From CAYOOP01 sp964405685 (lineage in GTDB: Bacteria; Pseudomonadota; Alphaproteobacteria; Rickettsiales; SXRF01): DNA of 64,000 bases. Location: assembly GCA_964405685.1 (NCBI GenBank), contig CAYOOP010000001.1, positions 310,001 through 374,000 of the forward strand, written 5' to 3'. Positions 25,047 through 34,843 of the stretch are shown here, one piece after another (within the stretch, counting starts at the first letter, position 1; each line of letters opens with the position of its first letter). The position numbers and the translations under genes were made by a program. The notes beneath the pieces were generated by a model, which was given only the letters and a program-made list of their open reading frames with translations, was not told the DNA's origin and did no database searches.

Positions 25047-26247
25047 ACTAACAACCCTGCCCAACGGTTTGCGTGTAGCTACCGAATCGCTTCCAGGATT
25101 TGAGAGCGTGGCACTCAGCATTTCGATTAAGGTGGGTGCGCGTTATGAAACGGAAGGCGAATGCGGCCTTTCACATATTTTGGAACACATGGCGTTTAAA
25201 GGCACTACTACTCGCACTGCCCGCGAAATCGCCGAACAGTTTGATGCGATTGGTGGCCACTTCAACGCCTATACATCGATGGAACACACGGTCTATTACG
25301 CAAAAGTACTGGCTGAGCATGTGCCGATAGCGCTCGATATTTTGATGGATATTCTCGAACACTCAACCCACGACGCTGAGGAACTGAAGCGCGAGCAGGA
25401 CGTCATCGTGCAGGAAATCGGCATGAATGTGGATTCGCCGGAGGATTTTGTTACCGAGTTGTTTGATCAAACCGCCTTCCCCAACCAGCCCATGGGCCGT
25501 TCCATTTTGGGAACCGCCGCGCAGGTGATGAGCTATACACGCCATCACGTCATTGATTATCAAACCAAGCACTACGTACCTTCGCGTATGGTGATCTCCG
25601 CCGCCGGCAAGGTGGACCATGAGATGTTGGTGGATTACGTTTCGAAATTCATTCCGGATCCGAAACATGCGGAACAACACCAAGCCGCCGCCGCAAATTA
25701 CAAGGGCGGCGAAATCACCGTGAAAAAGGATCTGGAACAAACCCATATCCTGCTGGGAATGCGGGCCCTGCCCGCTAGCGATGACCACATTTATGCACTC
25801 AACCTCCTCACCTCCATTTTAGGCGGCGGCATGTCGTCGCGCCTGTTTCAGGAAATCCGCGAGAAACGTGGGCTGGTCTATCACGTCAGCGCTCAAAGCG
25901 CGGCCTATGCAGACACCGGCATGCTCTCCATGTATGCTGCGACCGAGCGCAGCAAAGCCCGTGACGCCGCCAAGCTTATGCGTGCTGAATTTGAACGCTT
26001 AAGCAGTGATGTCACTGAGGAGGAACTAGAGCGTGCCAAAGCACAGCAACGCTCCGAACTCATTATGTCCCGCGAGAATCCGGCAACCATTGCCGCGTGG
26101 ATCGGCCGCCATTTGCTCATCCACGGCGAATACCGCCCGTTGCCTGTGTTACTCAAACGTATCGATGCGGTACAGATTTCTGACATCAAGCATCTGATTG
26201 AGACACTAGCGGTGAGTCCGCAGACTTCAGCAATGCTTGGCAATTAA
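25036..26247 (+). CDS. M16 family zinc metallopeptidase (processing-peptidase-like)
   Basis: Single-domain-pair M16 peptidase, 403 residues, related to the bacterial relatives of mitochondrial processing peptidase beta. The inverted zinc motif HILEH (His47, Glu50, His51) is in GLSHILEHMAFKGT, and a downstream Glu comes in REQDVIVQEIGMNVDSPED. The C-terminal M16 domain has LGGGMSSRLFQEIREKRGL. It has no obvious signal peptide, so it is probably cytoplasmic. It follows thrC with overlapping ends, an order common in alphaproteobacteria. Its stop overlaps the convergent purD gene by 4 bases. Confidence 0.93.
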   Translation: MTYKLTTLPNGLRVATESLPGFESVALSISIKVGARYETEGECGLSHILEHMAFKGTTTRTAREIAEQFDAIGGHFNAYTSMEHTVYYAKVLAEHVPIALDILMDILEHSTHDAEELKREQDVIVQEIGMNVDSPEDFVTELFDQTAFPNQPMGRSILGTAAQVMSYTRHHVIDYQTKHYVPSRMVISAAGKVDHEMLVDYVSKFIPDPKHAEQHQAAAANYKGGEITVKKDLEQTHILLGMRALPASDDHIYALNLLTSILGGGMSSRLFQEIREKRGLVYHVSAQSAAYADTGMLSMYAATERSKARDAAKLMRAEFERLSSDVTEEELERAKAQQRSELIMSRENPATIAAWIGRHLLIHGEYRPLPVLLKRIDAVQISDIKHLIETLAVSPQTSAMLGN

Positions 26248-27509
26248 AGCCCACTGGAGCCAATATCCCGCCTGCAAAAACCCTCCGGCCAATCAATAAC
26301 ATCTACGGCTTTATAAGCGCTTATCTGCGCTTCTTTCAGTGTTTGGCCAGTAGCACACACACCAAGCACACGGCCGCCATTGGCTACGATCTTGCCGTCC
26401 ATGACTTCCGTGCCGGCATGAAACACGGTGGTGCGCGAGATGGTGCTCGTAGCATCCAGGTTTTTGATTTCCGTACCCTTCGCATAGTCACCCGGATAAC
26501 CCTTTGCCGCCATAACAACACAAACAGCAGCATCGGGCGTAAAAGAAATCTGCGCTTCTGCAAGCCTGCCGATGGCAGCGAAATAGAGGAGTTGCAACAG
26601 GTCGCTGGTCAAACGCAATAACATCACTTGTGTTTCCGGGTCGCCAAAGCGGGTGTTGTATTCAATCAGCTTGGGGCCGGTTGGAGTTAGCATGAGGCCT
26701 GCGAACAACACGCCGGTAAAGGGTGTGCCTTCGGCTTTCATGCCGTCGATCGAGGGAATCACGATTTCTTCCATCACGCGCTTGCGCACGGCTTCCGTTG
26801 CAAACGGCGAAGGCGAATAGGTGCCCATGCCGCCGGTGTTCGGGCCTTGGTCGCCGTCGAAGGCGCGTTTGTGATCCTGCGCGCTCGCGAATTCGCGCAC
26901 GGTGACGCCATCGCTGATGGCAAAAAAACTAAGCTCGGTGCCTTGCAGAAATTCCTCAATCACCACTTTTTTGCCCGCATCGCCAAAGGCACCTGCGAAC
27001 ATGGAGGTGATGGCTGCTTCCGCCTGTTCATAGTTCTCAGCGATCACCACGCCCTTACCTGCCGCCAACCCATCGGCCTTTATCACCAGCGGATAGCTCT
27101 GGGTTTTGGCATAGGTGATGGCGGGAGCAGCTTCGGTGAATGTGCGATAGACCGCCGTTGGGATTTTGTATTTGTCGCACAGGGCTTTAGTGAAGTCTTT
27201 GGAGCCTTCAAGCTGTGCGGCGGCTTTGGAGGGGCCAAAAGTAGCGATACCAGCGTTTTTAAGCACATCCGCGAGGCCATCCACGAGCGGTTGTTCGGGG
27301 CCAATCACCACTAAATCGATAGATTTTTCTTTGCAAAACGCGAGGGTTGCGGCAGCGTCCGCCAGATTTATACGCGTCGCGACATTTGCAATCCCGGCAT
27401 TGCCGGGGGCACAATAAAGCGCAGCACACAGTGGTGACGCCTTAATCTTACTGCATAGCGCATGTTCACGCCCACCGGAGCCGATTACCAGTACGTTTAG
27501 TCTCTTCAT
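26244..27509 (-). CDS. purD: Phosphoribosylamine-glycine ligase
   Basis: GAR synthetase, second step of purine synthesis, an ATP-grasp enzyme. From the ATG at 27509 it is 421 residues, near the E. coli length. It begins MKRLNVLVIGSGGREHAL, with GPEQPLVDGLADVL, KADGLAAGKGVVIA and the ATP-grasp end LIEYNTRFGDPETQ. A ribosome site (GGAGCG) lies just before this ATG. The frame is open 110 codons further, but that part is antisense to xseA and was rejected. It is divergent from xseA with a gap of 33 bases. Confidence 0.96.
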   Translation of the reverse strand: MKRLNVLVIGSGGREHALCSKIKASPLCAALYCAPGNAGIANVATRINLADAAATLAFCKEKSIDLVVIGPEQPLVDGLADVLKNAGIATFGPSKAAAQLEGSKDFTKALCDKYKIPTAVYRTFTEAAPAITYAKTQSYPLVIKADGLAAGKGVVIAENYEQAEAAITSMFAGAFGDAGKKVVIEEFLQGTELSFFAISDGVTVREFASAQDHKRAFDGDQGPNTGGMGTYSPSPFATEAVRKRVMEEIVIPSIDGMKAEGTPFTGVLFAGLMLTPTGPKLIEYNTRFGDPETQVMLLRLTSDLLQLLYFAAIGRLAEAQISFTPDAAVCVVMAAKGYPGDYAKGTEIKNLDATSTISRTTVFHAGTEVMDGKIVANGGRVLGVCATGQTLKEAQISAYKAVDVIDWPEGFCRRDIGSSGL

Positions 27510-27542
27510 TGCGCTCCTTTTCATTTTGGCTATGATAATCCT

Positions 27543-28883
27543 ATGCCAGAACTCGCGCCAACACACAACCTGCCAGAGTATAAAGTCAGCGAAATTAGCC
27601 AGGCGATTAAACAATCGGTCGAGGATCGCTTCGGCTATGTGCGCGTTCGGGGGGAGGTTTCCGGGTGGAAAATTCCCGCCTCCGGCCACGCCTATTTTAG
27701 ACTGAAAGACGATGCGGCAGTGCTCGATGCCGTGTGCTGGAGGGGCACCGTAGGTAAGCTCGGCTTTAAGCCGGAGGATGGGCTGGAAGTGGTGATCAGC
27801 GGGCGGATTACAACCTATCCCGGGAAATCCTCCTACCAAATCATCGCCGAGCGCATTGAACCTGCAGGTGCTGGTGCGTTGATGGCGATTTTAGAAGAAC
27901 GCCGGAAAAAGCTGGCTGCTGAAGGCCTGTTTGACGCCAGCCGCAAAAAACCCCTGCCCTTTTTGCCGAAAACCATTGGTGTGGTGACCTCGCCGACCGG
28001 GGCGGTGATTCGCGATATTCTGCACCGTATTGCCGACCGTTTTCCGTGCCATATCATTGTCTGGCCGGTGGCGGTGCAAGGTGAGGGCGCGGCAGAACAA
28101 ATTGCGGCAGCAATCAAGCAGTGCAATGAGTTTTCAGGAGAAGCTGCTGGGAGCATTGATGTCATTATCGTTGCACGCGGCGGCGGGTCGATTGAGGATT
28201 TATGGGCGTTTAATGAAGAGATTGTGGTGCGTGCGGCAGCGGCGTCCGCCATACCCATCATCTCCGCCGTCGGCCATGAAACGGATACGACCTTGATTGA
28301 TTTCGTCGCTGACAAGCGCGCGCCAACACCCAGCGCGGCTGCTGAAATGGCGGTGCCGGTCAAAAGCGAACTTGTGTTGTTGTTGAACAAGCTAGGCTTG
28401 CGGCAACAGGAAGCTATATCTCGCAGCCTGATGCAAAAAGCAGAGCGCCTTGCTGCACATACACGTTTGCTACCACGCTTGCCACAATTGCTCGATGGGG
28501 CGACTCAGAGGCTCGATGATTTAGGCGAGCGCCTGCGCGGCGGATTACCGTTGTTGCTGATGCGCAAAAGTGAAAAGCTGACGCATGTCACCGCACGGCT
28601 TTCGCCGGGTGTATTGCTCAAACGGTTAGATGACTTGCAAATGCGCATCAACGTGGGACATGAGCGTCTGATTAAACAACCCGAGCGGGTGTTTATGCGC
28701 GCGCATGAGCGTTTGCAGCTGACCATGCGCCTGCTTGAGTCCATGAATGTGACGCATGTACTGAAGCGTGGTTTTGTGCTCGTAAAAGACGCGGCTGGAA
28801 AACCAATTACTTCTGCTCAGGCCGCGAGCGGCGAACTAACGCTTATTTGGAGCGACGGGCAGAAGAAGGCACGTGTGCACTAA
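27543..28883 (+). CDS. xseA: Exodeoxyribonuclease VII large subunit
   Basis: Single-strand DNA exonuclease subunit, 446 residues. The N-terminal OB-fold (about 1-110) begins at PEYKVSEISQAIKQSVED and has VRGEVSGWKIPASGHAYF. The catalytic region has VTSPTGAVIRDIL, IIVARGGGSIEDLWAFN, HETDTTLIDFVADKRAPTPS and then a long helical C-terminal domain. The last 41 bases overlap the 3' end of convergent lpxK. The small subunit xseB is not in the window. Confidence 0.95.
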   Translation: MPELAPTHNLPEYKVSEISQAIKQSVEDRFGYVRVRGEVSGWKIPASGHAYFRLKDDAAVLDAVCWRGTVGKLGFKPEDGLEVVISGRITTYPGKSSYQIIAERIEPAGAGALMAILEERRKKLAAEGLFDASRKKPLPFLPKTIGVVTSPTGAVIRDILHRIADRFPCHIIVWPVAVQGEGAAEQIAAAIKQCNEFSGEAAGSIDVIIVARGGGSIEDLWAFNEEIVVRAAAASAIPIISAVGHETDTTLIDFVADKRAPTPSAAAEMAVPVKSELVLLLNKLGLRQQEAISRSLMQKAERLAAHTRLLPRLPQLLDGATQRLDDLGERLRGGLPLLLMRKSEKLTHVTARLSPGVLLKRLDDLQMRINVGHERLIKQPERVFMRAHERLQLTMRLLESMNVTHVLKRGFVLVKDAAGKPITSAQAASGELTLIWSDGQKKARVH

Positions 28884-29811
28884 GCCAGCGCTCAAACACT
28901 ACGCTGTCTTCAAACGCGAAATTAAGCGCCACCGGCACCACGTGCGATTTGAGTTCTTCGGGTAGACGCACCCAATCTTTTTCAGTGGTCACCAGCGGCA
29001 TGTTTTCGTGCTCGGCCTTAGCAAGCAGCGCGCGTATTTCCACATTCGTAAACACATGATGATCAGCAAAAGCTGTAAATGCTGCAACCTCAACGCCTGC
29101 TTTTTTTAGCCCTTCACAAAACAGTTCTGGGCGAGCAATACCTGCAAAGGCGGCCACTTTTTTAACATCCTCCGGAAGTGCCAATTTCGTGACCGCGGTA
29201 AAAAGCGGCAGCGAAATAGAGAGGTTCGGTCTAGCGGGCGGATCCACCCATACGACTGCTTGTGCACGCTTCAGCGCCGCTTTCAACGATTCACGCAGTG
29301 GCCCCGCAGGAATTAAGCGGCCGTTGCCAAGCGGCATATCACCTTTAAGCACAAGCAGGTTTAAATCTTTGGCAACGGATGGGTTTTGAAATCCATCGTC
29401 CAAAATGGCAAGCAGCGCGCCTTTGGCAACAGCCAGCCGTATGGATTCAAAACGATTGGGGCTAACAATGGTGGGGAGTACGCTTGCCAGCAGCAAGGAC
29501 TCATCCCCCACATCCCCAGCGCTATGTTGTGGGGTGACGAGCATGGGGCGTTGCAGCTTGGCGCCATAGCCGCGGCTAATGAAAAAGGCTTGAATATTTT
29601 GCGCCTTGCACCATGCACCAAGCGCAAGTGCGACGGGTGTTTTTCCGCCACCACCTGCCACCACATTGCCAATGCAGATGACTGGAATGGCAGCTTTTTT
29701 AGGCGTCGTTGTACGGGCACGTAAGCGGCTTGCAAAACCATACATCCACCCCAGCGGCGCAAGCAAAACGCCGACGATGCTTTTGCGATACCACCAGCAA
29801 GGGGTTTTCAT
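28843..29811 (-). CDS. lpxK: Tetraacyldisaccharide 4'-kinase
   Basis: Adds the 4'-phosphate to lipid A precursor at the inner membrane. 322 residues, with an N-terminal membrane-associated segment and the P-loop GNVVAGGGGKTPVALALG (Gly53 to Thr58 region). DDGFQNPSVAKDLNLLVL matches the family's DDGFQ motif. It overlaps waaA by 4 bases and is the last gene of the pseudopilin-msbA-waaA-lpxK operon. Confidence 0.94.
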   Translation of the reverse strand: MKTPCWWYRKSIVGVLLAPLGWMYGFASRLRARTTTPKKAAIPVICIGNVVAGGGGKTPVALALGAWCKAQNIQAFFISRGYGAKLQRPMLVTPQHSAGDVGDESLLLASVLPTIVSPNRFESIRLAVAKGALLAILDDGFQNPSVAKDLNLLVLKGDMPLGNGRLIPAGPLRESLKAALKRAQAVVWVDPPARPNLSISLPLFTAVTKLALPEDVKKVAAFAGIARPELFCEGLKKAGVEVAAFTAFADHHVFTNVEIRALLAKAEHENMPLVTTEKDWVRLPEELKSHVVPVALNFAFEDSVVFERWLSAHVPSSARRSK

Positions 29812-31082
29812 GCACCCTCCAAAATGGGTTGAAGGGTTTTGAGCAGGCTTTCAGCAACTGGCGGCTTGGCAGCGAGCCACACTTGCGCCTGGGTGCTGAT
29901 TTCTTTTGGAAGTGCAGGGTGTATAAGCCAGTTGTGGATGGTGGCAGCAAGCTGTGTTTCATCCGCCACTTCAGCGCATGCGCCTGCAGCCAAGAGTTCG
30001 CGGCGGATGATATCGAAATTAAACATGTGCGGCCCAAACATCACGGGCACACCAAGACGGATGGCCTCTAGCGGATTTTGACCGCCGTGGGGAACGAGTG
30101 AGCCGCCGATGAAGGCGAGGCTTCCTAAGCGATACCATAACCCCAACTCCCCAATCGTATCGGCGATATAAACATCGGTGGCTTCGGTGATCAGCTCAGC
30201 AAGTGTGCGCCGCGCGGTAGTGAGTGGAAATGCGCCGATGGCTGCTTCCATTTCCTTGCCGCGCTCGGGATGACGGGGAATAAGAATCGTAAGCAGATTG
30301 GGATGTTGGGGCTTCAGTGCTTGTAACGTCTTAGCCAGTAGCGTTTCTTCACCCGGATGCAGACTTGCCGCTACCAAAACGGGGCGGGCAGCGAGCAAGG
30401 TTTTGAGTTTCGCGAATTCACCTTCTTCGGCAGGCAGGGCCGGTGCATCGTGCTTCAAATTGCCAACGCATGCAACGGGTCGGTGTGCGAGGGCTTCGTA
30501 CCGTAGCCGATCAGCTTCGTTTTGCGCGACGATAATTGTAAAGGCAGAGAGCAGTTCTCGAATCGCATCCGGCGCATAACCCCAATTGCGAAGCGAAGTT
30601 TCCGACATGCGCGCATTGACAAGCGCGAGTGGTACGCTGCGCTTCTTCGCTTCCATCAGCATATTGGGCCAGAGTTCGGACTCGAGAAAAATACCGGCAC
30701 TCGGTTGCCAATGATCGAAGAAATTTGCAATCGCCTGCGGCGTATCCACCGGTACGAATTGGTGGATGGCATCTTGGGGCAATTTGGTGGCAAGCAAACG
30801 CGCGGAGGTTAGCGTGCCGGTTGTAAACAGTAGTGTTGCATTGGGGTGGTCCGTTTTCAACAGTTGCAAAAAATGCAGCGCGCTTAAAGCCTCGCCAATG
30901 CTTGCGGCATGAAACCAAAAAAGCGGCCCCGGTGGACGAGCAACGCTCGCGTGTCCAAAGCGCTCCTGCAGGCGCGCAGTATCTTCCTTGCCCTTATGCA
31001 TACGCCAACGAATATGCGTATGCACGAACGGCGCAAGCACACGGGTAATGTGTGCATATAGCGTAATCGTGCGCGTCGTCAC
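29808..31082 (-). CDS. waaA: 3-deoxy-D-manno-octulosonic acid transferase
   Basis: Transfers Kdo from CMP-Kdo to lipid IVA (GT-B fold, GT30). 424 residues, N-terminal anchor, FWFHAASIGEALSALHFL with the conserved Glu, ESELWPNML, and a C-terminal domain with GGSLVPHGGQNPLEAIRLG. It sits between msbA and lpxK with 4-base overlaps at both ends. CMP-Kdo comes from kdsB at 6.4-7.1 kb. Confidence 0.94.
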   Translation of the reverse strand: MTTRTITLYAHITRVLAPFVHTHIRWRMHKGKEDTARLQERFGHASVARPPGPLFWFHAASIGEALSALHFLQLLKTDHPNATLLFTTGTLTSARLLATKLPQDAIHQFVPVDTPQAIANFFDHWQPSAGIFLESELWPNMLMEAKKRSVPLALVNARMSETSLRNWGYAPDAIRELLSAFTIIVAQNEADRLRYEALAHRPVACVGNLKHDAPALPAEEGEFAKLKTLLAARPVLVAASLHPGEETLLAKTLQALKPQHPNLLTILIPRHPERGKEMEAAIGAFPLTTARRTLAELITEATDVYIADTIGELGLWYRLGSLAFIGGSLVPHGGQNPLEAIRLGVPVMFGPHMFNFDIIRRELLAAGACAEVADETQLAATIHNWLIHPALPKEISTQAQVWLAAKPPVAESLLKTLQPILEGA

Positions 31083-32839
31083 ATTACCCCGCTGGCAGCG
31101 TTGATGGCGTACAGCCGCGCATAGGCACCCTGTGTGGCAAGCAGCTCGGTGTGCGAACCACTTTCAACCACCCGGCCATTTTCGAGCACGTAAATAACAT
31201 CGGCGTGTTGAATGGTGGAAAGGCGATGGGCGATGACGAGTGTGGTGCGGCCTTGCATCAGGGTTTTAAGGGCTTCTTGCACTGCGCGTTCCGACGCGTT
31301 GTCGAGTGCACTCGTGGCTTCATCAAGCAGCAAAATTGGTGCGTTTTTAAGCATGGCGCGGGCAATCGCCAAACGCTGCCGCTGGCCGCCTGAAAGCCGC
31401 GCACCGGCGGCACCGATCATCGTGTCATACCCTTGGGGCAGCACGCGGATAAATTCATCCGCAGCGGCTGCTTGTGCGGCGGCGATAATTTCTTCCTCGC
31501 TAGCACCGCGTTTTCCGTAGGCGATATTGGCGCGCGCCGTATCATCAAACAAAATCGTTTCTTGCGGCACAAAGGCCATGGACTCGCGCAACGACCTCAG
31601 CGTCACCTCGCGAATATCTTGCCCGTCAATGGTAATGCGGCCTTGTTGTGCGTCATAAAACCGCATCAACATTTGCATGAGGGTTGATTTTCCACCCCCC
31701 GATAAACCGACCAGTGCGGCGGTTTTTCCGGATGGGATGGTGATGGATACACCCTCCACCCCACCGCCTTTTTCGCCGTAGTGGAACGATACGTTTTCAA
31801 ATGCCACTTCACCGCGAGAGACGGTTAATGGTATAGCCGCAGGTGTATCTTCAATAGCAGGCGGTGCATCGAGCACATCAAACAATCGGTTGGCCGCGGC
31901 CATACCTTCTTGGAAAACACCGGTCAACCCAGTCATGGTTTTAAGGGGGCGGTAGGCCATAATAAAGGCGGCGATAAAGGAGAAAAATGCTCCCGGGGTG
32001 ACTTCGCCACCCACCACTTGTTTGCCGCCAAAATAAATCACCAATGCAATCACCAAACCGCTGATGATTTCCATCATTGGCGCAGCGGCCACTTGAATGC
32101 GGATTGCTTTAAAATAAAGTTTAAACAAGCGCTCAATCGTGGTGGTCGCGCGCGCCACTTCATAGTCTTCGGCTGTGTAGGATTTGACGGTGCGCACGCC
32201 TTGGAAAATATCGTCCAGCTGCGCGGTAAACTCTCCGAGTTGATGCTGGGTTTGGTCCGACACGCGGCGCATTTTTTTGCTCCAGCGAATCAATAAATAA
32301 AGCGGCACTGGGAATGCGAAGAAGGTAATCATCGTAAGCTCAGGGCTTTGGTAAATCATCACCCCAATTAGGGCCACCATGGTGATAAATTCTTTGGCAA
32401 TACCTGTAAGCGTGCTGGAGACGGCGCTGCGCATCATTTGAATATCGTTAGTAAAGCGCGAGATGAGGCGGCCGGAGGATTGATCCGTAAAAAGCTGCAC
32501 ATCACTTTTCATCAGGTGTGAAAACAGCGCAAGCTGCATATCGGCAATAATGCGCTGGCCAACGAAGCGCATAAAAAGATTTTGGCCATAATTGCCAATG
32601 CCGCTTAAGAACGCAATGCCAAGCACTAGCAGCGGGATGACCAATAGCTTGTCTGCACGCTTGTTGATGAAAATATCATCGAGCACCGGCTTCATCATAT
32701 AGGCATTGGCACCGGTCATCGCCCCGGCCAATGCCATGCACAAAATCGCAAGGATGATGTGCCGTTTATAGGACGCAATGTATTCCCGCATTAAACGCTG
32801 CAGCAGTGCTTTGGTTGAGCGGCGAGTATGATGGATCAT
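31079..32839 (-). CDS. msbA: Lipid A flippase-type ABC transporter (MsbA-like)
   Basis: Half-transporter of 586 residues with six membrane helices in the first 320 residues, then an ATPase domain: Walker A VGLSGGGKSTL, Q-loop FVPQETILF, signature LSGGQRQRLAIARAML, Walker B ILLLDEATSALD, switch IAHRLSTI. It is expected to work as a dimer flipping lipid A-core across the inner membrane. The place between a pseudopilin gene and waaA-lpxK supports the lipid A role. Confidence 0.9.
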   Translation of the reverse strand: MIHHTRRSTKALLQRLMREYIASYKRHIILAILCMALAGAMTGANAYMMKPVLDDIFINKRADKLLVIPLLVLGIAFLSGIGNYGQNLFMRFVGQRIIADMQLALFSHLMKSDVQLFTDQSSGRLISRFTNDIQMMRSAVSSTLTGIAKEFITMVALIGVMIYQSPELTMITFFAFPVPLYLLIRWSKKMRRVSDQTQHQLGEFTAQLDDIFQGVRTVKSYTAEDYEVARATTTIERLFKLYFKAIRIQVAAAPMMEIISGLVIALVIYFGGKQVVGGEVTPGAFFSFIAAFIMAYRPLKTMTGLTGVFQEGMAAANRLFDVLDAPPAIEDTPAAIPLTVSRGEVAFENVSFHYGEKGGGVEGVSITIPSGKTAALVGLSGGGKSTLMQMLMRFYDAQQGRITIDGQDIREVTLRSLRESMAFVPQETILFDDTARANIAYGKRGASEEEIIAAAQAAAADEFIRVLPQGYDTMIGAAGARLSGGQRQRLAIARAMLKNAPILLLDEATSALDNASERAVQEALKTLMQGRTTLVIAHRLSTIQHADVIYVLENGRVVESGSHTELLATQGAYARLYAINAASGVM

Positions 32840-33690
32840 GGCAATTGGCGCTCAGCGTTGGTGGTGAAAGAACTACGCGTGTAATAACGCACACGGTCAT
32901 CGTAGCTGTTAAGCAGTGCGCCCAATTTGGGGGCAGGAACCATCGCCCAAAAAGGAGCGCCGACGCTGCCGGTACTGTTAGCAGTGGCGCTGGTACATTT
33001 GCAATTGTCGAGTTCATTGAGGTTAGTAACACCCACGTTATAGCGCGGCACGGCGGTGCTGGTGCCGCTGGCGCGCGGGTACGCCCCATGGCCGTTGGGA
33101 CCGTGGCTGACAATCACAGCGATACCATTGCTAGTGCGAATGGATGTTGTGCCAGTGGACCATTGACTATCTTTGATGATGATGCTCCCAAGGGTCGTGC
33201 CACTTGCCGCACCGTGTACGACATCGGATAAGGGATAGGTCACGCTTAAGGCACGGGTTCCGGTTGCCCGTGGATCGACCACATAGGTGAACGAGCGGTC
33301 CCAAGCATCAAAGCCGTAGTCATCCGGCAAGCCCAAGGTCCGGGTGGGCACCAAACCCATGATGATGTTGCTCGCAGGGCCATACGTGCCCCCGGGAGAG
33401 GTGCACGTGCCTGCCGCTGTGTTTTCTAACCCATAGGAAGCATTGTCTGTAGCATAACCGCGGGGGGCGGGGCATGGCAGCCGATTATTCACTTCGACAA
33501 ATTTCTGGAGGGCAGCCTCAATTTGATCCATACGAAAATTCAGCTCTTTATTACGCCGGCGCTCCTGTTCTTGGGTCATCAACGGCAACATGGCCGCAAT
33601 CATTAGAGCCACAATCGCAACGACAATGGAAAGTTCAAGTAACGTAAAACCGGACACGGTCGTAAAGCGGCGTTGTATTCGTACAAACAT
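32836..33690 (-). CDS. Type IV pilin-like/pseudopilin protein with prepilin leader
   Basis: Secreted or membrane pseudopilin, about 284 residues. The leader MFVRIQRRFTTVSG is positively charged and is followed by the prepilin peptidase site G-FTLLELSIVVAIVAL, with Glu at mature position 5, then a helical spine. A Gly/Thr/Ser-rich C-terminal domain contains NRLPCPAPRGYA. A start at 33717 would give a 23-residue leader and cannot be excluded. It overlaps msbA by 4 bases (ATGA), which places it at the head of the lipid A operon. The GspE/GspF pair at 58.9-61.9 kb could be its assembly machinery. Confidence 0.82.
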   Translation of the reverse strand: MFVRIQRRFTTVSGFTLLELSIVVAIVALMIAAMLPLMTQEQERRRNKELNFRMDQIEAALQKFVEVNNRLPCPAPRGYATDNASYGLENTAAGTCTSPGGTYGPASNIIMGLVPTRTLGLPDDYGFDAWDRSFTYVVDPRATGTRALSVTYPLSDVVHGAASGTTLGSIIIKDSQWSTGTTSIRTSNGIAVIVSHGPNGHGAYPRASGTSTAVPRYNVGVTNLNELDNCKCTSATANSTGSVGAPFWAMVPAPKLGALLNSYDDRVRYYTRSSFTTNAERQLP

Positions 33691-33731
33691 GGCGCTAATA
33701 TAACAGGATAATTCCATGAGACAACAAGCGT

Positions 33732-34583
33732 ATGGACACCAATAGTTTCTTAAATCACCTACAGTTAGGGCTTGCCGATCTTGGCGGGCTCACCGTTCAT
33801 ATTGGCAAATTAAACGTCTCGATTACCGATGTGCTGCAAGGCATTTTTGTGCTGATTGCCGTGTTTTGGGGTGCGGGACGGCTGACCAAAAACCTCGAGA
33901 TGCACATTCGGCATGACAGCCATTTGAGCTATAATGTGCGTGAGTTGCTAATCAAATTCCTCAGGCTCACTGTTTATTTTATTGCGCTGGTGATAGGCCT
34001 AAGTGTGGTCGGCATCGATATCACTGCCTTCGCGGTATTCGGCGGTGCGCTCGGTGTGGGTTTAGGTCTGGGCTTGCAAAAAATCACGGCCAACTTCGTC
34101 TCAGGCGTCACGCTTTTGCTTGAAAAATCGGTCAAGCTTGGTGATTTTATCCAGATTGGTAATGATGTACAGGGGTTCGTTCGTGCACTCAACATCCGCT
34201 ACACGCTGATTGAAACTGCGAAAGGCACGGAGATTTTAATCCCGAACGAAACGCTGACCACCAGCAATGTCATCAACTGGACGTTGTCGAACAGCAAAGG
34301 CCGCATCGAGATTACGTTTACCGTGCCCTATGAGGCCAATGCCAAGCAAGTGCGTACACTGGCGCTACAGGCGGCGCGCGAACATCGGCGCTGTTTGAAG
34401 GAACCCGAAACCAAGTGTTTCTTGCGCAATTTCCGTGATTTGGGCGTGGAATACATGCTGGTCTTTTGGGTCGCGGACGTGGCTGACGGCATGCTTACCC
34501 CACAAAGCGAGGTGATGGAGCGGATCGCGAGCTTGTTTGCTGAAAACAATATTCCTTTTGCCCAAGTACCTGTGCGCACGTAA
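33732..34583 (+). CDS. MscS-family mechanosensitive channel
   Basis: Small-conductance mechanosensitive channel-like protein of 283 residues. Three membrane helices occupy about residues 25-125. The Gly/Ala-rich pore helix includes FGGALGVGLGLGLQKI, followed by the MscS beta domain (LGDFIQIGNDVQGFV) and a C-terminal alpha/beta domain. Expected to open in the inner membrane on hypo-osmotic shock. It is divergent from the pseudopilin gene. IF-1 begins 41 bases later. Confidence 0.9.
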   Translation: MDTNSFLNHLQLGLADLGGLTVHIGKLNVSITDVLQGIFVLIAVFWGAGRLTKNLEMHIRHDSHLSYNVRELLIKFLRLTVYFIALVIGLSVVGIDITAFAVFGGALGVGLGLGLQKITANFVSGVTLLLEKSVKLGDFIQIGNDVQGFVRALNIRYTLIETAKGTEILIPNETLTTSNVINWTLSNSKGRIEITFTVPYEANAKQVRTLALQAAREHRRCLKEPETKCFLRNFRDLGVEYMLVFWVADVADGMLTPQSEVMERIASLFAENNIPFAQVPVRT

Positions 34584-34624
34584 ATCACTGGACAATGGGG
34601 TCATTTGGGGCTATGCGGCTGGCT

Positions 34625-34843
34625 ATGGCAAAAGAAGAGCTACTTGAATTCTCCGGCACCGTAACCGAACTTCTCCCCAACGCAACGTTTCGGGTGAAGC
34701 TTGAAAATGGCCACATCATCATCGCGCACACCTCCGGCAAAATGCGTAAAAACCGCATCCGCGTGCTGGCTGGCGATAAGGTCGTGGTTGAAATGACGCC
34801 ATACGACCTCACCAAAGGCCGCGTAAAATTCCGCGAGAAGTGA
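34625..34843 (+). CDS. infA: Translation initiation factor IF-1
   Basis: 72-residue S1/OB-fold protein that binds the ribosomal A site during initiation. From MAKEELLEFSGTVTELLPNA it has the exact family length. An in-frame ATG at 34595 would add ten residues not found in the family. It is followed by maf with a one-base overlap, an order usual in alphaproteobacteria. Confidence 0.97.
   Translation: MAKEELLEFSGTVTELLPNATFRVKLENGHIIIAHTSGKMRKNRIRVLAGDKVVVEMTPYDLTKGRVKFREK

Noticed and set aside
27510..27839. 110-codon N-terminal extension of purD
   Set aside because: It is antisense to the start of xseA, has no family similarity, and a good ribosome site precedes the internal ATG at 27509.
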